From: a virus
Strand: one strand, 5' to 3'
Virus record (IMG/VR): IMGVR_UViG_3300020202_000114
Location: 1-44,539 of that record
DNA: 44,539 bases
Positions 24,242 to 32,341 of the stretch are shown in pieces. The notes under the pieces were generated by a model, which saw nothing but the letters and a program-made list of their open reading frames with translations, ran no database searches and had not been told where the DNA came from. The position numbers were made by a program, and so were the translations under genes. The number at the start of each line of letters is the position of its first letter. Within the stretch, counting starts at the first letter, position 1.

Positions 24242-25205
24242 GAGCTTCTCCTATCTTGTCCATTATTTTGTCCGCATCAAACCAGACGCACGCTGGCATC
24301 TTTTCCTTGGTCGGGCACCCCCAATATTCGTGTGGGTTTTTATGGCATGGGGAGCAGTGGACTGGTGCTTGGAGCCAATAGGCGTTTTTAGCGCCCTGGA
24401 TATGATTCTCGTAAGAGGCTGCTGTTAAGAGCTGCAAGCAGGGGGCATCCCAGGAGTGGGCTATCAAGGGTAAACCCGTCTCCATAGAAACTGTCAAGTC
24501 TAGGTATTTCGTCATAAGGGCGACACTTCGGATGTTTCTTTTTCCGACCCAGGAGATTATTCTTTCTCCCTCGAATACTTGGTCTAGACAATGCTCGTCT
24601 CCAGTTAAAAATAGGATTGCGTTTGGATATTTCTCTAAAATCCTTCTTCCGATATTTTCGGCTTGAACGAATTTCTTATGGAGTGATGTGCCGGAGAGGT
24701 TTAAAAGGATTAGGTGAGAAGCGTTATACTTTGATTTGGTCTTTATGGCCTCGGCTTGCGCGAGTGCGTGGTCCTCGTTGCAGTAGTAGAGTTGTCCACG
24801 CGTACCGAGATACTTGTCTGGTAGATTACAGGCCTTGGTCATTACATCGTAATAAGTCATCTTTCCGAAGTTCTTACGTCTAAACTCGTCATTCCTGTAA
24901 TAGCGCGAATCATTCTCGTTGCAGCAGACGGCAAGCTCAATCGTGTAAATCAGGTTGAACGATATATCGTATTTTTCCTCGCAGTAGTCCCAATTCTTTC
25001 TTAGGCGATTGTCTGTCAGCTTTGTTACATCGACATATTGAAGGTCATCTATAAACGGGTTTCCCTGTAGGATTTGATAGCCCTGGTAGTTTGTTTCAAA
25101 TGTGATGTGGTCTACGCCGTAGTGATCTTTAATCAGTCGCGGAAGGTGAGACGCGTGGAGGACGTCTCCGAGGCCGCCGAATCGAGAGATGAAGCAAGTT
25201 TTCAA
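24228..25205 (-). CDS. Glycosyltransferase family 9, second copy
   Basis: 325 residues from a TTG overlapping the previous stop (TTGA), after GAGG. CFISRFGGLGDVLHASHLPR is the N-terminal GT9 signature. LILLNLSGTSLHKKFV and LTVSMETGLPLIAHSWDAPC are the C-terminal donor-site motifs. It differs clearly from the copy at 21497, so the two probably add different residues. Confidence 0.82.
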   Translation of the reverse strand: MKTCFISRFGGLGDVLHASHLPRLIKDHYGVDHITFETNYQGYQILQGNPFIDDLQYVDVTKLTDNRLRKNWDYCEEKYDISFNLIYTIELAVCCNENDSRYYRNDEFRRKNFGKMTYYDVMTKACNLPDKYLGTRGQLYYCNEDHALAQAEAIKTKSKYNASHLILLNLSGTSLHKKFVQAENIGRRILEKYPNAILFLTGDEHCLDQVFEGERIISWVGKRNIRSVALMTKYLDLTVSMETGLPLIAHSWDAPCLQLLTAASYENHIQGAKNAYWLQAPVHCSPCHKNPHEYWGCPTKEKMPACVWFDADKIMDKIGEALEHR

Positions 25206-26539
25206 ACGAGCCTCAACTCAGGTATCGGAACCAGGTAATAGCCTCCGCGCTCCTTATGGGACTTGGTCTTTGCCATTAACTCTTCGGCAAAGTTCCAAGC
25301 AAGTAATAGCATGAGATCCGGCTTCTCAAATTCAAAGTGGGAATTTCCCACAATGGGAAGTTTTGAGCCTGGGGTAAATTTATTCTGCTTTGCTGGGGTA
25401 TCGTCAACAATTGAATGTATATACTTTGTGTCTACATCTGTATAGTTCAGAAGGCTGATTCCTTTTGCTGATGCCCCATATGCCATTACCTTTTTTCCGC
25501 TTACATAGAAAAGCTCCATTAGTGTGCGGAACGTCTGGATTGACTTCTTTACTCTTTCCGTGAAGGCATCGTATGTATTCACATCGTAAAGATTGTGTTC
25601 TATTTCAAGGGTGCCAATTTCTTCCACTGACGACTCTTCCGGGTAAAAGTCTTTGGAGGTGTAGATACGAAGCGATCCACCGTGAATCGGTAGTCTCTCA
25701 ACTCTAAATATGGGTAGACCATGCTTATCAAATAAGCGTCTTAACGGACCGAGTAGAAAATATGAGAGATGCTCGTGGTAAATAGTGTCGAACTGGTTAT
25801 TTTCGATCAGGCTTAAGAGGTGGGGGACTTCGACGACGAAGATTCCGTTTGGTTTGAGCGCGATGTTAATGCCATTCAAAAAGTCGGTTAAGTCGTCTAC
25901 ATGAGCAAACACATTTGTTGCGGTAATAAAGTCTATTTGGCCTTCTCCGTACTCGCCCCATGGACGAAGGCGTTTGTAGTTCAAATCCTCGGCGAGTTCA
26001 CTGGACCAGAATCGAGGGATTACGGGAACGAGGTTGTCAACGCATTCGTCCTGTGTAAACTTATCCAAGTTATCAAAAAGGATATTGTTTAAATTCTTCG
26101 CGGGTTCGACACCCAAAATATAAAATCCGGCTCTTCTAAACTGCTTCAAAAGGCACCCATCATTGGAGGCGATATCTAGAACTCTCGGTCTTTGCTTCTC
26201 CACCCACGCTTCATTACTACCCAAAAACCACTCCGGTTTTGGACTTGGAGACCACATAGCCTTTAAAGTCAGGGCCATGTCATAACAGTGCTTTTTGAAT
26301 GTTTCCGAAACGGATGAGTGGTATGGGTAGTTGTTGTAAAGAACCGTGGGTTCCACCACGACACTTAGCTGAGATAAAAAACAGTCCTTACAGAGAAGAA
26401 CTTCGATTGGGTACTTCGGTTCTTCTTGTGTGCGCGAATCGAGAAGCGCGTTGCAGGCGGGGACTACGCCAAGATCAAGATATTTATGAAAGTTTGTGGA
26501 ACCGCAAATTCGGCAGGACTTGACGACCTTATAATCCAT
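25202..26539 (-). CDS. Sugar C-methyltransferase (three-domain, zinc-binding)
   Basis: 445 residues with the full three-part architecture: an N-terminal zinc site (C9, C12, C50, C53; CRIC and CKDC), a SAM domain (RVLDIASNDGCLLKQFRRAG, about 119-138), and the C-terminal domain (VMAYGASAKGISLLNY, then IVDDTPAKQNKFTPG and PDLMLLLAWNFAEEL). This is the pattern of TylC3/NovU-type C-methyltransferases acting on nucleotide-linked keto-deoxysugars. AAGGGA precedes the ATG. It is the first gene of the glycan island. Confidence 0.88.
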   Translation of the reverse strand: MDYKVVKSCRICGSTNFHKYLDLGVVPACNALLDSRTQEEPKYPIEVLLCKDCFLSQLSVVVEPTVLYNNYPYHSSVSETFKKHCYDMALTLKAMWSPSPKPEWFLGSNEAWVEKQRPRVLDIASNDGCLLKQFRRAGFYILGVEPAKNLNNILFDNLDKFTQDECVDNLVPVIPRFWSSELAEDLNYKRLRPWGEYGEGQIDFITATNVFAHVDDLTDFLNGINIALKPNGIFVVEVPHLLSLIENNQFDTIYHEHLSYFLLGPLRRLFDKHGLPIFRVERLPIHGGSLRIYTSKDFYPEESSVEEIGTLEIEHNLYDVNTYDAFTERVKKSIQTFRTLMELFYVSGKKVMAYGASAKGISLLNYTDVDTKYIHSIVDDTPAKQNKFTPGSKLPIVGNSHFEFEKPDLMLLLAWNFAEELMAKTKSHKERGGYYLVPIPELRLV

Positions 26540-26571
26540 CGGTCCCTTTTTGGGCTTACGGTGTTAGATTT

Positions 26572-26602
26572 GGGTGAGGGCAGCTTGTGGCCACCCTCAC
26601 CC
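26572..26602 (-). promoter_or_regulatory. Strong intergenic hairpin between capsid genes and glycan island
   Basis: GGGTGAGGG (26572-26580) and CCCTCACCC (26594-26602) form a perfect nine-pair stem with a 13-base loop. In the leftward direction no T run follows, so it may be an mRNA-stabilising or processing hairpin or a weak terminator that lowers expression of the island relative to capsid genes. Confidence 0.6.
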
Positions 26603-26615
26603 GCATCTGTCTTAC

Positions 26616-27041
26616 TTAGTTATCGGACGCGACAAACGTCTCGCGATAGGTAACCGTGGCTCGAACCGTGAGGGCCGCAGCCGTCGAGAGAACGGAATAA
26701 AGGTGAAGCGCACCACCCGTCGGGATAGTTGCACTCGCCACTTCCGCCACCGAACCAGCTACTTCCACACCCGCCGCATGGGTACCAACGAAGATGATCG
26801 TTCCGAGGGCCGCAGTTCCATTGCTGGAAGTCGCTGCGAGAACCCACTGAGACGAACCACCCGTACCGAGCGTCGTGTTCGACATCGACCAGTCAAGAAC
26901 CGTTATCGGGTTCATGGCGGTGAAGCCGTCCACAATCGCCGTTGCACGCGTACCCGCAGTCACCACACCGAACGTCAACGTCTTAACCGACCCATAAGAA
27001 GGATCGGAATAAGAGCGACCGCCTTTAGAGCTAGTAGCCAT
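26616..27041 (-). CDS. Putative capsid decoration protein
   Basis: 141 residues, beta-rich, Ala/Thr/Gly-rich (VKTLTFGVVTAGTRATAIVD, SGGALH-like strands), without cysteines. It follows the major capsid gene by 14 bases with AGGAAGGAGG-type ribosome-binding sequence. Position and composition are those of head decoration or cement proteins. Confidence 0.65.
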   Translation of the reverse strand: MATSSKGGRSYSDPSYGSVKTLTFGVVTAGTRATAIVDGFTAMNPITVLDWSMSNTTLGTGGSSQWVLAATSSNGTAALGTIIFVGTHAAGVEVAGSVAEVASATIPTGGALHLYSVLSTAAALTVRATVTYRETFVASDN

Positions 27042-27055
27042 AGATTCCTCCTTCC

Positions 27056-28006
27056 TTAGAGTGAGTTAACAGTGATGATGCGAGTCTGGCCGTCAGCCTG
27101 GCCATTTAGGACGCCACTCTGCGACCAGACCTGCTGGAAGCCTAGGAGCGCGTACCACGCAATCGCCTGATCCCGACCAAAATCCGTCGGAATACCGACG
27201 CGGATTTCCTCGGGGATAGCGATACCTTCACGAACCGCATCCGCACCGAAGAAGCAGGCTTCGCCATAAATACCGTTCGAGCCGTCGGTGTTGGAGAGGA
27301 AGTTCGTTTCTTCGACGAAACGGCAGCCGTAGTAACGACCGACTTCCCCGATATAAAGCGGGTCCATGGTCGTGAGCTGGGCCTTCGATTCGAAGAAGTC
27401 GTAAAGACCTCGGATCGAGTTCGTGGACGCAACGCAAACGTAGAGATCATCATTGGTGCGGCGCGGAATAAACGCCTTCTTCATCTGGTCAATGATGTCG
27501 CGCACGTTCTTGTCCGACATGTTGGCTCCGGCGGTGGCGTTAGCCGTTCCAGCCGTACCAAACGTCGTGGTCGCGGTATTCGTGATCGTCGCGATATAGT
27601 CGTTCGTCATAAACTGCGTTGCGGCGGCAGAGTCCAGCACCACGCGCATATCGTTCATAAGAACGGTTCTAATCGTTTCTGGAACCTGGATATCCGCAAG
27701 TGTCTTCACCTTTTGCGTGTACGGAATCGAGTTACCGTACTCGGTCATCGTGAGAGTGCCTTGCAGGATCGTATAGTTCCGTTTAGGAATCGTGTCCGTT
27801 TCAATCAGGGTGCCGCCAGCGGTAGAGATGTTCGAGATTTTGTCAAAGAACACCTTATTACCACGATTCGTTCCAGCCGCAGGTTCAATGTCAACGAACT
27901 GACGGAATTTCTGGAGCGATTGGGCCTTATAGCGGACCTGTTGAGACAGAGTGTTGTTTGTGAAGAACCCGCCAAGCGAGTTCGTCGCAAATAGCTGTTG
28001 TCCCAT
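27056..28006 (-). CDS. Major capsid protein, N4 gp56-like
   Basis: 316 residues. SLQKFRQFVDIEPAAGTNRG, GGTLIETDTIPKRNYTILQG and TLTMTEYGNSIPYTQKVKTL correspond to the E-loop and following strand of N4 gp56-family capsid proteins (HK97 fold). The alpha-helical spine lies at about 115-190, and FGRDQAIAWYALLGFQQVW is near the C-terminus. Scaffold lies upstream and the decoration protein downstream, the usual order. Confidence 0.85.
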   Translation of the reverse strand: MGQQLFATNSLGGFFTNNTLSQQVRYKAQSLQKFRQFVDIEPAAGTNRGNKVFFDKISNISTAGGTLIETDTIPKRNYTILQGTLTMTEYGNSIPYTQKVKTLADIQVPETIRTVLMNDMRVVLDSAAATQFMTNDYIATITNTATTTFGTAGTANATAGANMSDKNVRDIIDQMKKAFIPRRTNDDLYVCVASTNSIRGLYDFFESKAQLTTMDPLYIGEVGRYYGCRFVEETNFLSNTDGSNGIYGEACFFGADAVREGIAIPEEIRVGIPTDFGRDQAIAWYALLGFQQVWSQSGVLNGQADGQTRIITVNSL

Positions 28007-28027
28007 TTACTTCTCCATTAGAGGCTT

Positions 28028-28996
28028 TTAGCCTTGGGAAACTTTGCGGGAATTCCGCATCTTGTTTCTAGCTTTGATTTCTTCTCGCACCTTGTCGGCG
28101 TCGGAGAGGAGAGCCGGGTTCGTCTGAGTCGGCGCTTCATCCACTTCTGTCGCATCTGGCTCTGCCAGTGAAACGCGTGAGCGCGTTACAGGAACGATCC
28201 GTTCTACCTTGGGAGTTTTAATTAAACCTTGTTGATGAATTTCACGATAAGCATCGGCAACCGCCCGACGAAGGCCATTTGCCCGGTCGGGATCGTTGTA
28301 ATAGAGCTTATGAAGTTCCGGGTCGTTATAGAGACCCATCGCAATCTCAAAGAGTTTGCCTTTTTGATTGGCGAGGGTGAGGTCCGACTTCATATCGGGC
28401 TGACCCTTGTCATCATAAACGACATAATCTTTGGCAAGGTCTAAGAGGGCTTGGTTTTCACGCTCGGCTTTGGCTTGGGCTTCACGCTGCGCCTTTGTCT
28501 GCCTTTCCTCAACCTCTTTGATAGCGGCTTCTTTTTCTAGCTTGATAAGGTAGCGTTGTGCGGCAATCTCTTCTTTGACATTGCCCTCTTCGCGCATTTT
28601 GACGATGTACGCCTCAACCTGTTCGATGGTTGGGGGAGTATCATCTGTTTTCTTATCTGGTGCCGTTTGGGTAGGATTAGCAGACTTTAGTCTTGCGATT
28701 TCAGCCTGTGCCTCAGCTAGCTGCTCTTCGGCGCTCTTTTGCTTGGCGACCACTTTATCGATCCGTTTCTGAACCGATTTCTTGATCTTCTCAAGGGGAT
28801 CGGTGACTTCCTCAGACTCCGGTTTCGGCTCAGAGGATTCATCCTTTGGCGTACTGACGGTAGGTTCTTCCTGTGGCGAGTCTGGCGTCTCGTTAAAGGT
28901 GATAACTTCCTGCTCTACTGCTGCTCGAGGATTATCAATGATCGATTCATCGGCAGAGACTTTCGGTGTCTCAGTAACCTTTGGTGCGTCTGGCAT
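28028..28996 (-). CDS. Scaffolding protein
   Basis: 322 residues, highly charged. The N-terminus is acidic and disordered (Pro/Ser/Glu-rich). A coiled coil runs about 85-200 (AKQKSAEEQLAEAQAEIARL, AAIKEVEERQTKAQREAQAK). The C-terminus is short and basic (ARNKMRNSRKVSQG), as needed to bind capsid subunits. It lies directly upstream of the capsid gene. GGGAGGC precedes the ATG. Confidence 0.8.
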   Translation of the reverse strand: MPDAPKVTETPKVSADESIIDNPRAAVEQEVITFNETPDSPQEEPTVSTPKDESSEPKPESEEVTDPLEKIKKSVQKRIDKVVAKQKSAEEQLAEAQAEIARLKSANPTQTAPDKKTDDTPPTIEQVEAYIVKMREEGNVKEEIAAQRYLIKLEKEAAIKEVEERQTKAQREAQAKAERENQALLDLAKDYVVYDDKGQPDMKSDLTLANQKGKLFEIAMGLYNDPELHKLYYNDPDRANGLRRAVADAYREIHQQGLIKTPKVERIVPVTRSRVSLAEPDATEVDEAPTQTNPALLSDADKVREEIKARNKMRNSRKVSQG

Positions 28997-29085
28997 TATT
29001 GCCTCCCAAGGATTTATAGTTTCCTAGAAACTTACTGCGTCATGGCTTATAGACGCCAAGTGTCTGTTAATTTGAATATATCAGC

Positions 29086-29289
29086 CTATGCAATATCGGG
29101 CGCTTGCGTGGACATGGTTGCAGTTACTTTAAGATCTGGTGATGTCGTAAAAAGTAAGTCAACTTTGATTGATTCAACGCGGTTCACATTGACGATTTTC
29201 CCTGCTGAGAAATTAATCTGAAGATGCCCGTACCTCTTCTCATCAATCCAACGATTTACTTCATCAAGTAACTGCTTTGGGATGGCCAC
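29086..29289 (-). CDS. 67-residue late protein
   Basis: The N-terminal helix (IPKQLLDEVNRWIDEKRYGH) is followed by strands (INFSAGKIVNVNRVESIKVD). It overlaps the upstream stop by one base. Small proteins between portal and scaffold are often head-assembly accessories; I do not recognise this one. Confidence 0.6.
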   Translation of the reverse strand: MAIPKQLLDEVNRWIDEKRYGHLQINFSAGKIVNVNRVESIKVDLLFTTSPDLKVTATMSTQAPDIA

Positions 29290-29474
29290 TACTTTCTCCA
29301 GAACTCTTTAGCTAATTCCTTCGCCGCTTTGTCACCGCCGATTTTGTAGGCGCGGTCCAACATCGCTCTTTGGCGGTTCTTCGTATAACCGTTCGGATTC
29401 TCTGATTCTTTTTTTAAAACCTTCCGGCAGAATTCGTATTCTTTTACCGGATCGACATAACCTTTCTTACTCAC
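29289..29474 (-). CDS. 61-residue basic helical protein
   Basis: KKGYVDPVKEYEFCRKVLKK then RQRAMLDRAYKIGGDKAAKE: Lys/Arg-rich helices. Overlaps the upstream gene (ATGA). Function unknown. Confidence 0.6.
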   Translation of the reverse strand: MSKKGYVDPVKEYEFCRKVLKKESENPNGYTKNRQRAMLDRAYKIGGDKAAKELAKEFWRK

Positions 29475-29650
29475 TGTTGGTTCTCCTTGAAATACTCGGA
29501 CGCACCGTAGCTTCCGCTATCCATTGCTTCCTGACGCATATCACGGACACTGTATCCCGGTGCCTCTTTTTTTGGTGCTGGCTTTGGGGCCTCTTTTTTT
29601 AATCCGTTTTTAATACCCGCGATAATTTGTTTCGTGGTTAACTTAGCCAT
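29471..29650 (-). CDS. 59-residue basic protein
   Basis: MAKLTTKQIIAGIKNGLKKE with a Lys/Pro linker (APKPAPKKEAP) and an acidic tail. The start is set by GAGG six bases before ATG; an ATG six bases earlier is possible. Function unknown. Confidence 0.6.
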   Translation of the reverse strand: MAKLTTKQIIAGIKNGLKKEAPKPAPKKEAPGYSVRDMRQEAMDSGSYGASEYFKENQQ

Positions 29651-30071
29651 TGTCATCCTCTAGGAACGGGTTATAGATCGGAGCTTTTCTATCTAGTGCT
29701 TCTTCCTTTTTCTTTTGAGAGAGCTTTTCTCTAGCTGCGATGAAATCTTGTAGGCTGTTAAAAAAATCCATAAGAGCCTTTTGGTATCCTGCAACGAATA
29801 GAGGATTTTCGCCTTTCCAGTTCGAGGTAAGGGTTCCGTGCCAGTAGCGACCGTTCGTGAATCTACCTGAAACTCCGGCGATGGATTCTTGTAGAAGGGG
29901 GAACGCGATTTCCTGCCACGGCTTTGAATTGAAAAGCTCTTCAACGAGATTGCCGTTATAGCGGATAAGTGCTTCCGGTGAAGTTGGTTTATCTTCTGGC
30001 TGCGACTTTTGCGGCCCTGGGATCACCGAGGACGCCTTGCGAACCTGCCGCTTTTTGGGCTTTGATTCCAT
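29643..30071 (-). CDS. Late protein overlapping the portal gene
   Basis: About 142 residues from MESKPKKRQVRKASSVIPGP, with GGAG upstream. The N-terminus is basic and disordered. The core (ALIRYNGNLVEELFNSKPWQ, FPLLQESIAGVSGRFTNGRY) is helical and ends in charged residues. Its first 83 bases are read in another frame as the C-terminus of the portal, an unusually long overlap. Confidence 0.6.
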   Translation of the reverse strand: MESKPKKRQVRKASSVIPGPQKSQPEDKPTSPEALIRYNGNLVEELFNSKPWQEIAFPLLQESIAGVSGRFTNGRYWHGTLTSNWKGENPLFVAGYQKALMDFFNSLQDFIAAREKLSQKKKEEALDRKAPIYNPFLEDDNG

Positions 30072-32151
30072 TTTTAAGTTGCTCCGACTGGATATGTAAC
30101 TGCACATGCTTATTCATGAGGTTGGCAAAGCCCGGATTTTTCATCGCTTCGGCTCCCTGCGGTGAATTGGCCCACTCCTCAATAACCGCCAAATGAACGC
30201 CGTCGTTATCGTCGGGGGAGACAGGCACATCAAATCCGTTCAACATGCGAACGATTTCGGATTGCTGCTCTTCTACTTCGCTTAGCTGAACATCTTCGGG
30301 GGAGGTGATAAACCTGGATGAAACGTCTACATCTGGGTCTTTGTCGATGTAGTCTTGGAGCATGTTGTAAACATTGGTTGGAGTTACGACACCGACTGGC
30401 TGACCATACTGCATGATGACATTCATGCGCTCCATGGATTTTGTCATCTGTAGGTGGGGGTCGGTGGCGTCGAGAGAGCCGCTCCAGCTCACTATCACTT
30501 TAGTGCGAAAATCCTCAGGCGTGAGGACAACGCCACCGATTTTTGTTGGCTTCGTTACGGACTGCTTGCAGATTAAATACATGTGATTCGCGACTTCCGA
30601 GAGCGTGTCTAGGAAGAGCGCAATATCCATATTGACCTGGCGCGTGGCAGCCTGGTTAATCGCTTGAATCTCGGTCGCCGTGCGAGCAGAGCCTTGGTTC
30701 ACCGCCGACCGATTAGAGAAGTCTGTAATCGAAAGATATTCCTCGGCATAAGCTTTGGCTTGCTGCTCAAGTCTTTCGGATGAAACGTCGGTAGTGATGC
30801 CTTTATTTAACATTTCAATTTCACCGGGTTCGCCTTGAATCACTTGACCCGGACGCATCCGTATCTCGTCTCCCGCCATACCGAGTTGCTTAGAAACACG
30901 CCACATCGGGGCGTTATTCATTTCGTCTCTAATGAGGCGGGCGTTGTACATCTTTTCAATCGTCTGGTGAAGGCCGCGAATCTTTTCGGGAACTCCTCGT
31001 GAGCTATACCAGCGGGTGTTCTTTAATTCATAATCGTGTTTAACATACGTCCACATTCCATGGTCGTAATCCAAAGGCTCTGCTTGGAGTGCTCGGACTT
31101 CATATGGCGCGTCTTTATCGTTATTTGTTCCAGCTTCCTCAATCCACGCAAAAACCCATTTCTCGAAATCATCCTCATCGTTTTCGCGGTACCAAGCTTC
31201 GCATTCGCGAACATTAAAAAGTCCGCTCTTAACGTCCAGGGTACTAACCCCCTCAGAGATCGCCCAAGAGGTGTTTGTTAAGCCGTTGTCGTTCGTGCCA
31301 CCTTCGGGGTTTAGGGATTTGACGGTTTCCAAGTCATAGATATTGTTTTTAGCGAGTTTCAAAAGCTCTTGGTAGCTCATCCACATATCGTGGCAGATAC
31401 GTGGCAACCGCTGGGTCTCCGTACCACTGGAGGGGACAATGATGCGGAGACCCCGTTCTGGGATTACGGTTGGTTCTGAATAAACTTCTTTTTTGGTAAA
31501 CGTGATGACTTTCTTTCCAGCTTTTAATTGTTCAATCGCTTTATCAATCTGCTTAAGATCGTCTTTATCATTCAAAGACATTTCCTCACGCTCAGAAAGA
31601 ATGAGCCTGAGTTCGTCTTTCTTCATGCTCTTTAAAAGCTTAATATCTTCCTGTGAGTAGTTACTCTCAAGATCGATTGATCTATTAATCGTGCGCGAGA
31701 AGAATTTTTCTATGATCTTAAATACGGCGTGCCCGTTTTCAAGGAAGTAATCGACAAAGAGCGTTACTTTCTTGGCCCACCCAAAGTCGCGCTTCTTAAT
31801 CAAGTTATTCAGTGCGCGTTCGATCTTTTCGGCAGAGGACTTGGTTTCCGGCGTAATAACTTCGCCCTCATCCAGCGTCACGACGATTTGCTTTTTCATG
31901 AGAGTCGCGACCGAGACGAACATGCTTTTTAGCTTTGTGATAAACTTGTCGGTAATGGGGATTGGGACTTCGGCGGCCCCAGGATAGGGACGGTTGGTTC
32001 TCCGCTTTAGTCCCAGGCGGGCGTTATGGGCGACAACCTGCTTATCTTTCCATACCTGCCTATCTTGGTCATCTTGGCGCACCTTCGCGGCCAGCTTCGT
32101 TATGAATTCTTTTTGCTTCTGACTAATTGCTGGCTTTTTCTCGGTTTGCAT
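29989..32151 (-). CDS. Portal protein
   Basis: 720 residues, the size of P22/N4-class portals. The N-terminus (QVVAHNARLGLKRRTNRPYP, then GAAEVPIPITDKFITKLKSM) is typical of large podoviral portals. The central clip/stem region includes WYSSRGVPEKIRGLHQTIEK. SITDFSNRSAVNQGSARTAT is the conserved segment before the tunnel loop, followed by helices and a C-terminal barrel-like tail. It lies downstream of TerL in the standard packaging order. Confidence 0.85.
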   Translation of the reverse strand: MQTEKKPAISQKQKEFITKLAAKVRQDDQDRQVWKDKQVVAHNARLGLKRRTNRPYPGAAEVPIPITDKFITKLKSMFVSVATLMKKQIVVTLDEGEVITPETKSSAEKIERALNNLIKKRDFGWAKKVTLFVDYFLENGHAVFKIIEKFFSRTINRSIDLESNYSQEDIKLLKSMKKDELRLILSEREEMSLNDKDDLKQIDKAIEQLKAGKKVITFTKKEVYSEPTVIPERGLRIIVPSSGTETQRLPRICHDMWMSYQELLKLAKNNIYDLETVKSLNPEGGTNDNGLTNTSWAISEGVSTLDVKSGLFNVRECEAWYRENDEDDFEKWVFAWIEEAGTNNDKDAPYEVRALQAEPLDYDHGMWTYVKHDYELKNTRWYSSRGVPEKIRGLHQTIEKMYNARLIRDEMNNAPMWRVSKQLGMAGDEIRMRPGQVIQGEPGEIEMLNKGITTDVSSERLEQQAKAYAEEYLSITDFSNRSAVNQGSARTATEIQAINQAATRQVNMDIALFLDTLSEVANHMYLICKQSVTKPTKIGGVVLTPEDFRTKVIVSWSGSLDATDPHLQMTKSMERMNVIMQYGQPVGVVTPTNVYNMLQDYIDKDPDVDVSSRFITSPEDVQLSEVEEQQSEIVRMLNGFDVPVSPDDNDGVHLAVIEEWANSPQGAEAMKNPGFANLMNKHVQLHIQSEQLKNGIKAQKAAGSQGVLGDPRAAKVAARR

Positions 32152-32338
32152 TAGCGCCCTTTTCTAGGTCTTTCAAAAAATAGTAATAACAACGGATTGC
32201 GGCTCTCAGCCTTTCGCGATCCATGGCGAGTAACACCGTTTTTTCTGTGGAGCGGTCAAGATTTTCCTTGACACTCTCAGCCCAAAGAAGCTCTTTATCT
32301 ACCATGGCCCCCAAAACCATCTTATCGGTCAAGTCCAC
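32123..32338 (-). CDS. Small helical protein between TerL and portal
   Basis: 71 residues (TDKMVLGAMVDKELLWAESV, RERLRAAIRCYYYFLKDLEK), all helical. It overlaps the portal start by 29 bases and follows TerL by three bases. Function unknown. Confidence 0.6.
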   Translation of the reverse strand: MDLTDKMVLGAMVDKELLWAESVKENLDRSTEKTVLLAMDRERLRAAIRCYYYFLKDLEKGANANREKASN

Positions 32339-32341
32339 TAC

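Noticed and set aside
26574-27059. Long Arg-rich open frame opposite the putative decoration gene
   Set aside because: Extreme Arg content is what the complement of an Ala/Thr-rich gene gives; no start signal is seen.
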